A DNA stretch of 10,677 nucleotides from Eudoraea sp. (lineage in GTDB: Bacteria > Bacteroidota > Bacteroidia > Flavobacteriales > Flavobacteriaceae), in contig JABDQS010000134.1 in NCBI GenBank assembly GCA_013042125.1, positions 1-10,677 on the forward strand. Direction: 5' to 3'. Under the pieces are notes generated by a model. It had not been told where the DNA came from and made no database searches. It saw only the letters and a program-made list of their open reading frames with translations. The position numbers and the translations under genes were made by a program. Below, piece after piece: positions 1 to 4,714 of the stretch; the first letter of the stretch is position 1; the number at the start of each line of letters is the position of its first letter.

Positions 1-611
1 ATGCTGGGGTACTACTTATGGAGTACATAGAAGCAAAATTACCCAACGACAAGGATTTGGTATATTTAGGAAGCCACCTGGCGGAACTTCATAAGGTGAG
101 CTCAAATGCTTTTGGGTGGCACTCTGATAACTATATAGGAAGCCTTGATCAAAAGAATACTCCACATGCCTCCTGGCCAATTTTCTATGCAGACAATAGG
201 CTGCTTCCGCAATTGATCTTGGCAATTGATCGCGGATACCTCAGTAAAGAGGAGGTTCCTGAAAGGGCTGAAATGCTGAGGAGTCTTAAAAAGTATTGTA
301 ACATAAAAGAACCTTCTTTGATCCATGGCGATCTTTGGGGGGGAAATTATTTAATTGACCAACAAGGCGTTCCTGTCCTTATAGATCCAAGCACGAGCTA
401 TGCTGATCCTGGTATGGATCTCGCTATGAGTAAGCTATTCGGTGGTTTCTCATCCCGTTTTTACGATGCCTATACAGAAAATTCAACAACACCTATTCCT
501 ACTGAAGCTCTAATTGAGGTCTATCAAATTTATTATTTATTGGTACACCTTAATCTTTTTGGCAGGTCGTATGCCGCAGCTGTCAGGCACATTTTAAAGC
601 GATACTTTTAA
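1..611 (+). CDS. Fructosamine kinase family protein (5'-truncated by window edge)
   Basis: The frame is open to the left edge: codons from nt 3 read A-G-V-L-L before the first Met (nt 18), so that internal Met is not the true start. About 202 residues are visible, and family members are usually about 285-300, so the N-terminal nucleotide-binding lobe lies outside the window. Family marks are LGSHLAELH, the FGWHSDNYIGSLDQ block, the catalytic-loop HGDLWGGNYL (His codon at nt 324, Asp at nt 330) and the metal-binding IDPSTSYADPGMDLAM block, as in aminoglycoside-phosphotransferase-fold kinases. Characterised relatives phosphorylate ketoamine (Amadori) adducts so that glycated amines or proteins can be repaired; that role here is inferred from family. 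The stop is TAA at nt 609-611. The next gene begins 80 bp later on the same strand, with no obvious terminator between them. Confidence 0.93.
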   Translation, partial: AGVLLMEYIEAKLPNDKDLVYLGSHLAELHKVSSNAFGWHSDNYIGSLDQKNTPHASWPIFYADNRLLPQLILAIDRGYLSKEEVPERAEMLRSLKKYCNIKEPSLIHGDLWGGNYLIDQQGVPVLIDPSTSYADPGMDLAMSKLFGGFSSRFYDAYTENSTTPIPTEALIEVYQIYYLLVHLNLFGRSYAAAVRHILKRYF

Positions 612-651
612 GGATTCGCTTTTTCCTGAATCACCAATATCTCTTTTTTCT

Positions 652-659
652 TAACTTTA
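652..659 (+). promoter_or_regulatory. Possible -7 element TAACTTTA upstream of the oxidoreductase gene
   Basis: TAACTTTA matches the Bacteroidota -7 consensus TAnnTTTG except at the last base and sits 32 bp before the ATG at nt 692. I see no convincing TTG at the usual -33 distance. The gene may instead be read through from the kinase gene upstream. Confidence 0.3.
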
Positions 660-691
660 AAAGGCAACAACAAAAGAGAGGCCGGAATATT

Positions 692-1771
692 ATGTCTAAT
701 AAAAAAATTATTAAAGTGCTGGTTGTGGGTTGTGGTCATATGGGCACAAGCCATGCCAGGGCCTATCAACAATTGTCGGAGTTTGAGATCGTAGGATTGG
801 TGAGCAGATCTCCCAATAGCAGGGAGTCGCTATCCAAATTACTGGGCGGGCTACCCACTTTTGAAGATTATTCATCGGCCCTGAACATCACCAGGCCAGA
901 TGCGGTTTCTATCAATACCTATCCGGATACTCATTTCAAATATGTAAAAATGGGCCTGGAGGCCGGTGCCCATGTGTTTGTGGAAAAACCATTGGCCTTA
1001 ACTGTGGAGAAGGCCGAAGAATTGGTCTCTCTGGCCGGCAAACACAACAGGAAGCTTGTGGTGGGATATATACTCAGAGTGCATCCTGCCTGGACAAAAT
1101 TTATAGATATTGCGCATACGCTGGGCAAGCCATTGGTGATGCGAATGAATCTTAATCAGCAAAGTTCGGGGCCACAATGGTACACACATCAACAGCTAAT
1201 GAGGTCTATGTCTCCCATTGTTGATTGTGGGGTACACTATGTAGATGTGATGTGTTTGATGACCAGATCCCAGCCAGTAAGTGTATCTGCTATTGGTGCC
1301 CGCTTAAGCAATGAGATCGATAAAAAAATGTACAATTATGGCCATTTGCAGGTGCGTTTTGAAGATGGTTCCGTTGGTTGGTATGAGGCAGGGTGGGGTC
1401 CTATGATGAGTGAAACAGCCTTCTTCGTAAAAGATGTTATTGGTCCCGAAGGGTGTGTTTCTATTATAGACGAGAACAAGGGAGCCTCAGACGATGTTGA
1501 AGGACATACCAAAACCGGGGGGTTGAAGATCCACTATAGTGCTCTTGATGAAAAAGGAAATTTTAAAAAAGATGACGTTCTGATCTCAACAGAAGAAGAG
1601 CCAGATCACGATGGACTGTGCTTTCTGGAACAGCAATATTTTTTAAGATCTATTGTGGAAGACGTTGACATTAGCGCTCATTTAAGAGATGCGGTAAATA
1701 GCCTCCGTGTGGTTCTTGCGGCAGATACTTCAGTTAAGACGGGTAAAACAGTGTTGCTGAAAAAGAGGTAA
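692..1771 (+). CDS. Gfo/Idh/MocA family NAD(P)-dependent oxidoreductase
   Basis: This 359-residue cytosolic protein has the normal length for the family. The N-terminal Rossmann fold shows the dinucleotide loop G13-C-G15-H-M-G18 (VVGCGHMGTSHARAY). The family EKP motif is at residues 98-100, with Lys99 as the conserved catalytic or cofactor-contacting lysine. The C-terminal alpha/beta domain carries DCGVHYVD at 178-185, whose Asp178 and His182 are usual active-site positions. Members oxidise or reduce sugars, inositols and related polyols; the substrate cannot be read from the sequence. The C-terminal helix (EQQYFLRSI...HLRDAVNSLRVVLAAD) is typical of sugar dehydrogenases. The start ATG is followed by MSNKKIIKV, leading straight into the first beta strand. 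The gene follows the fructosamine-kinase-like gene, which hints at sugar metabolism but does not prove it. Confidence 0.92.
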   Translation: MSNKKIIKVLVVGCGHMGTSHARAYQQLSEFEIVGLVSRSPNSRESLSKLLGGLPTFEDYSSALNITRPDAVSINTYPDTHFKYVKMGLEAGAHVFVEKPLALTVEKAEELVSLAGKHNRKLVVGYILRVHPAWTKFIDIAHTLGKPLVMRMNLNQQSSGPQWYTHQQLMRSMSPIVDCGVHYVDVMCLMTRSQPVSVSAIGARLSNEIDKKMYNYGHLQVRFEDGSVGWYEAGWGPMMSETAFFVKDVIGPEGCVSIIDENKGASDDVEGHTKTGGLKIHYSALDEKGNFKKDDVLISTEEEPDHDGLCFLEQQYFLRSIVEDVDISAHLRDAVNSLRVVLAADTSVKTGKTVLLKKR

Positions 1772-1798
1772 GGTGGGGGTTGTCGTTTTAAGAAACTC

Positions 1799-1813
1799 TT
1801 AACATCCTGTTAA
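1799..1813. promoter_or_regulatory. 15-bp dyad TTAACATCCTGTTAA, operator-like
   Basis: This is a perfect inverted repeat with 6-bp arms (TTAACA/TGTTAA) and a 3-bp centre. It lies between the oxidoreductase stop and the promoter of the next gene, 14 bp upstream of that promoter's TTG. No T-run follows it on either strand, so it looks more like a protein-binding site than a terminator. The binding factor is unknown. Confidence 0.35.
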
Positions 1814-1827
1814 TCAGCCTCCTGAAA

Positions 1828-1858
1828 TTGGGCAGCACGGAAATTTTTTGTACCTTAA
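1828..1858 (+). promoter_or_regulatory. Bacteroidota-type promoter: TTG, 20-bp spacer, TACCTTAA
   Basis: TTG at 1828-1830 is followed after 20 bp by TACCTTAA at 1851-1858. The second element agrees with TAnnTTTG at six of eight positions. The spacing fits the TTG/TAnnTTTG architecture of Bacteroidota promoters. Transcription would begin within a few bases of the ATG at 1863, giving a very short or absent 5' leader. Confidence 0.5.
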
Positions 1859-1862
1859 CAAA

Positions 1863-2237
1863 ATGGTAAAATCAGAAAAGAAAGAGCACATAGCATTTAT
1901 TGAAAAATCAGTTCATCACCTGGAAGCAAGGGGTTTCGACCAGATACGAGTAGATCTGGAAGGATATGACAGACCAAAATCTTTCCTTAGAAAACGAGAT
2001 GGCACGAATGTTACTCCAGATATTGTGGCCAACAAGGACGGGAAGCGTTACTTTTTTGAGATCAGCTTAAAAACAGATGAGCCTCAGTTATTAAAAACAA
2101 AATGGGTGTTTCTGGATGCACTTAGCAGAATGAAATCAGACGCTTTTCGGATAATTACCACCAAGGGGCATTACAAGTTCACAGATAGTGTGCTGGAGGA
2201 TATCAATCTAAGTAATAAAACCCCAATAAAGATCTAG
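1863..2237 (+). CDS. Small hypothetical protein, possible PD-(D/E)XK-like fold
   Basis: I do not recognise a named family. The longest frame starts at a TTG (nt 1848), but that codon overlaps the -7 promoter element. The ATG at 1863 (MVKSEKKEHIAF) is therefore preferred, giving 124 residues. The protein is charged and soluble, with no signal peptide or membrane segment. An N-terminal amphipathic helix (about residues 5-23) precedes DQIRVDLEGY and then TPDIV (Pro52-Asp53). A short turn follows, then the strand YFFEISLK with Glu66 and Lys70. The order helix, strand, PD, about 12 residues, E-x-S-x-K resembles a divergent PD-(D/E)XK nuclease-fold core, although the canonical ExK is replaced by ExSxK. 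Nuclease activity is therefore unproven. It converges on the elaA-like gene, 39 bp away, and has its own promoter. Confidence 0.75.
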   Translation: MVKSEKKEHIAFIEKSVHHLEARGFDQIRVDLEGYDRPKSFLRKRDGTNVTPDIVANKDGKRYFFEISLKTDEPQLLKTKWVFLDALSRMKSDAFRIITTKGHYKFTDSVLEDINLSNKTPIKI

Positions 2238-2276
2238 AGCATCTTTTCAAACCACTAGAAATAGATTGCTGATCTC

Positions 2277-2726
2277 TTACTGATGAGTTTTTCTTATCAT
2301 TTTGATGTGAGGTATGTCGTCCTCTAAGTACTGCTCCCCTTTTTCTACAAATCCTAACTCACGATAGAAATTTTTGAGATATACTTGTGCGGATAGCATC
2401 ATCTGATCTGCTTTCCATTCTGAATCAATATATGCCATTGAGGCGAGCATGATCTGCTTTCCATACCCGTGTTTCCTTTTTCCTTTTGATACAACCACAC
2501 GCCCCATACTTGGGTATTCAAAATAGTCGCCCGATTTAAATACTCTGGTGTAGGCACAAAGCTTTCCATTTACCTTTCCCAGGACGTGCATGGCTTTAGA
2601 ATCGAGGCCGTCAATGTCCTGATAAGCACAATCTTGTTCTACCACAAAAACCTCGCTGCGCAATCGCAACAGTTCATATAGTTCCTCTTTGGTAAGCTCG
2701 CTGTATGTTTTGATCTCAATATTCAT
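2277..2726 (-). CDS. ElaA-like GNAT family N-acetyltransferase
   Basis: The start is placed at the ATG at 2726 (MNIEIKTYSEL), giving 149 residues. The upstream in-frame extension would run into the end of the CDF gene and adds a non-conserved tail. The ElaA signature LRSEVFVVEQDCAYQDIDGLD region (residues 22-42) is followed by the GNAT core. The strand MGRVVV leads into the acetyl-CoA pyrophosphate loop R84-K-H-G87-Y-G89 (RxxGxG), and the YRELGFV segment near the C-terminus is typical of the fold. GNAT enzymes transfer acetyl from acetyl-CoA to an amine; the substrate of the ElaA group is not established. Only 4 bp separate its start from the stop of the CDF exporter gene, so the two are almost certainly co-transcribed and perhaps translationally coupled. 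Confidence 0.9.
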   Translation of the reverse strand: MNIEIKTYSELTKEELYELLRLRSEVFVVEQDCAYQDIDGLDSKAMHVLGKVNGKLCAYTRVFKSGDYFEYPSMGRVVVSKGKRKHGYGKQIMLASMAYIDSEWKADQMMLSAQVYLKNFYRELGFVEKGEQYLEDDIPHIKMIRKTHQ

Positions 2727-2730
2727 ATGA

Positions 2731-3639
2731 CTAATCCTGTACAATGATCTGATCCGAATCACATTTGCCGTATTCCGGTTGTATGTTCACATGATTGATC
2801 CCAAAATGCCGGAATGCTTTTTCTTCAATCTCATCTAACACTTTATCAAACTCCTGTAAGCTTATATTCTCGTTAAAGTCTACGTGGGCCTCTAAATGTA
2901 TTTCCTGTTCGTTCAGCTGCCATATATGGACGTGGTGAACATTCTTTACGGGGGGTATAGTGCCCAGGACACTAACAATCTCCTCTACTTTAATGGCTTC
3001 GGGTGTAAAGAGCATCAACACCTTTGTGGAGGCCTTCAACAGATCGTACCCCATATAAATTAGGTAAAGTCCTATGAGAATGGTTAGAAGGGGGTCTATC
3101 CAATATAATTCATAGAATTTCATAAGAAGTCCGCCTACAAGTACTGCCACAGATGCCAACATATCTGTTAATAAGTGCAGATAGGCAGATTTCATATTCA
3201 TATTGTGATCCGCATCTTTTTTTAGTAACAAAACGCTAAACCCGTTAACTAAGATCCCTAAAGCAGAAAGCCAAATAACTATTGTAGAATCTATGGTCTC
3301 TGGCTGCATAAGGCGCTCAATGGCTTCTTTGATCAAAATAACAGCTATTACCATTAGGGTGGCAGAATTCACAAATGCCGCCATAATTTCTGCTCTTTTA
3401 TAACCAAAGGTTCTGTTTACCGAGGCTCGTTTTTGACTAAAACGGGTGGCGACATAACTTATTATCAGTGATAATACATCGCTGAAATTGTGCAAAGCAT
3501 CAGACAGCAGGGCTAAACTTCCGGATACAATACCACCAATTACCTGTGCAATGGTGATAGTGATATTTAATAAGATAGATATAAGTAGATTCTTCCCTTT
3601 AAGGTCGTGATGATGATGATGAGAGTGAGAATGAGCCAT
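2731..3639 (-). CDS. Cation diffusion facilitator (zinc/cadmium-type) exporter
   Basis: This 302-residue inner-membrane protein has the length and layout of the ZitB/CzcD branch. A His-rich cytosolic N-terminus (HSHSHHHHH, residues 3-11) probably binds metal. Six hydrophobic segments span roughly residues 17-210, followed by a cytoplasmic ferredoxin-like domain of about 90 residues containing VHHVHIWQLN. The zinc-site motifs HxxxD are intact in TM2 (H50-N-F-S-D54) and TM5 (H155-L-L-T-D159), which in this family points to Zn(2+), and possibly Cd(2+), exported in exchange for protons. It lies between rpiB (41 bp upstream) and the elaA-like gene (4 bp downstream). A perfect dyad just before its start may be a control site. 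Substrate is inferred from motif class, not shown. Confidence 0.95.
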   Translation of the reverse strand: MAHSHSHHHHHDLKGKNLLISILLNITITIAQVIGGIVSGSLALLSDALHNFSDVLSLIISYVATRFSQKRASVNRTFGYKRAEIMAAFVNSATLMVIAVILIKEAIERLMQPETIDSTIVIWLSALGILVNGFSVLLLKKDADHNMNMKSAYLHLLTDMLASVAVLVGGLLMKFYELYWIDPLLTILIGLYLIYMGYDLLKASTKVLMLFTPEAIKVEEIVSVLGTIPPVKNVHHVHIWQLNEQEIHLEAHVDFNENISLQEFDKVLDEIEEKAFRHFGINHVNIQPEYGKCDSDQIIVQD

Positions 3640-3649
3640 TCAATGGAAC

Positions 3650-3666
3650 AGAGGTTCCTAACCTCT
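3650..3666. promoter_or_regulatory. Perfect 17-bp dyad between rpiB and the CDF exporter gene
   Basis: The sequence AGAGGTT-CCT-AACCTCT has 7-bp arms and a 3-bp centre and ends 11 bp before the CDF start codon (minus strand). In the direction of transcription it is followed by mixed sequence rather than a T-run, so a factor-independent terminator is unlikely. It could be an operator for a metal-responsive regulator or an RNA hairpin close to the ribosome-binding region. Neither can be decided from sequence alone. Confidence 0.45.
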
Positions 3667-3680
3667 ATGTTTTATTAGTG

Positions 3681-4112
3681 TTATGAACAGGCAATCTTTT
3701 CTATTCGTCTTTCGTGGCGACCACCTTCAAAAGGAGTATTTAAAAAGATCTTGACCATATCTAGTGCCTGGTGCAATGAAATGAACCTTGCCGGAAGACT
3801 AAGGATGTTAGCATCGTTATGTGATCTCGCTAATTCCGCTATTTCCTTGTTCCAACATAGTGCAGCTCTTATTTTCTGATGTTTATTAGCGGTCATTGAA
3901 GCACCGTTACCGGTCCCGCAAATAATAATACCAAGATCTACTGATCCGTTTTCTACATCAGTCGCCACCGGGTGTACAAAATCCGGATAATCAACACTAT
4001 CTGAACTGTCTGTTCCGTGGTTAATAATTTCGATATTCATCGATTTTAACAACCCAACAACTGCAAGTTTATACTCAGTGCCAGCATGATCATTTCCGAT
4101 TGCAATTTTCAT
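3681..4112 (-). CDS. rpiB: Ribose-5-phosphate isomerase B
   Basis: This 143-residue cytosolic enzyme interconverts ribose 5-phosphate and ribulose 5-phosphate in the pentose phosphate pathway. The RpiB/LacAB fold starts with MKIAIGNDHAG, where H9 is in the substrate-binding region. It contains DYPDF, the catalytic Cys65 in IIICGTGNGASM (Thr67 next to the anion hole), the histidine H98 in RSHNDANILSLPAR, and the C-terminal phosphate-binding FEGGRHERRIEKI block. All these key positions are present, so the enzyme should be active. It is the first gene of a minus-strand run (rpiB, CDF exporter, elaA-like). It is divergent from rnr across an AT-rich spacer and has a TACCTTAG -7 element 22 bp ahead of its ATG. 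Confidence 0.96.
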   Translation of the reverse strand: MKIAIGNDHAGTEYKLAVVGLLKSMNIEIINHGTDSSDSVDYPDFVHPVATDVENGSVDLGIIICGTGNGASMTANKHQKIRAALCWNKEIAELARSHNDANILSLPARFISLHQALDMVKIFLNTPFEGGRHERRIEKIACS

Positions 4113-4134
4113 ATCTCAAGAGATTTTGATTATA

Positions 4135-4142
4135 CTAAGGTA
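4135..4142 (-). promoter_or_regulatory. -7 element TACCTTAG for rpiB
   Basis: On the minus strand TTTG is followed directly by TACCTTAG, close to the TAnnTTTG consensus (seven of eight), with 22 bp between it and the rpiB ATG. No clear TTG is present at the usual -33 distance, so the call rests on the -7 element and its position. Confidence 0.45.
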
Positions 4143-4714
4143 CAAATCTTGCTATTATATCGGCTTTTAATACTTGTTAACATTATTAAATTATTATTGT
4201 ATTTAAAACACTGATAATCAATACATTTAAATTAAACCAAATTGTTCATAGTCTTTATATAAGAGTTCATTTCTATTTTATTGAGATCTAATTAATTACT
4301 CTATTATTCATTTTATATTTCAAACACAAAAAATATCATAAATAGTTGATAAGATGATATTAACTTCAAAAAGGAAACAGTTAACATAAATACAAGTAAA
4401 ACTTTTGAACTTTATGCTGTTCATTTTACTTATCAACAACATTTAACAACTACCTTAAATACCTGATATATAAAAGAATCAATTTTATATAACTTCTAAT
4501 AAATTGTAAAACCTGTTCACTGCAATAAAAAGTACTAAATCTTATACTACAAGTTAACAAGCTATTATAATCACCATTTTATTTTAAATTATTAATTAAA
4601 AAATAGAGTATGTTATAATATATGTTAACAAATACCTAAGGGTTGTTTAAAGTGGGTTTTGTAGAGGAAGCAGTGAATTATAATTCGTAATTTTCCACCC
4701 AAATTAAAAAATGA
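4143..4714. other. AT-rich gene-free divergent spacer between rpiB and rnr
   Basis: I see no credible gene in this stretch. A hand count of nt 4141-4620 gives about 95 G or C in 480 (about 20%), against roughly 35-45% in most genes here. It contains GTTAAC at 4176, 4380, 4553 and 4624, two of them within the longer palindrome TGTTAACA. TGTTCA occurs at 4243, 4419 and 4514. A 9-bp inverted pair GTTGATAAG (4345-4353) / CTTATCAAC (4429-4437) contains DnaA-box-like TTATCAACA. A 12-bp palindrome GAATTATAATTC lies at 4675-4686, near the rnr start. G+C content rises from about 4630, perhaps marking the transcribed rnr leader. No convincing TAnnTTTG element was found for rnr. Confidence 0.7.
4675..4686. 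repeat. 12-bp perfect palindrome GAATTATAATTC upstream of rnr
   Basis: The palindrome has perfect symmetry without a spacer and lies 28 bp before the rnr ATG, in the somewhat less AT-rich part of the spacer. It might be an operator or a small RNA hairpin in the leader. In such AT-rich DNA a chance origin is possible. Confidence 0.3.

Noticed and set aside
2238..2276. Possible bidirectional terminator between the convergent small gene and the elaA-like gene
   Set aside because: Only an imperfect GCATCT/AGATTGC pairing could be drawn, with no stable stem or clear T-run.
4143..4714. Calling the AT-rich spacer an origin of replication as an annotation
   Set aside because: No perfect DnaA box, no 13-mer array and no replication gene is next to it, so it is kept only as a low-interest hypothesis.
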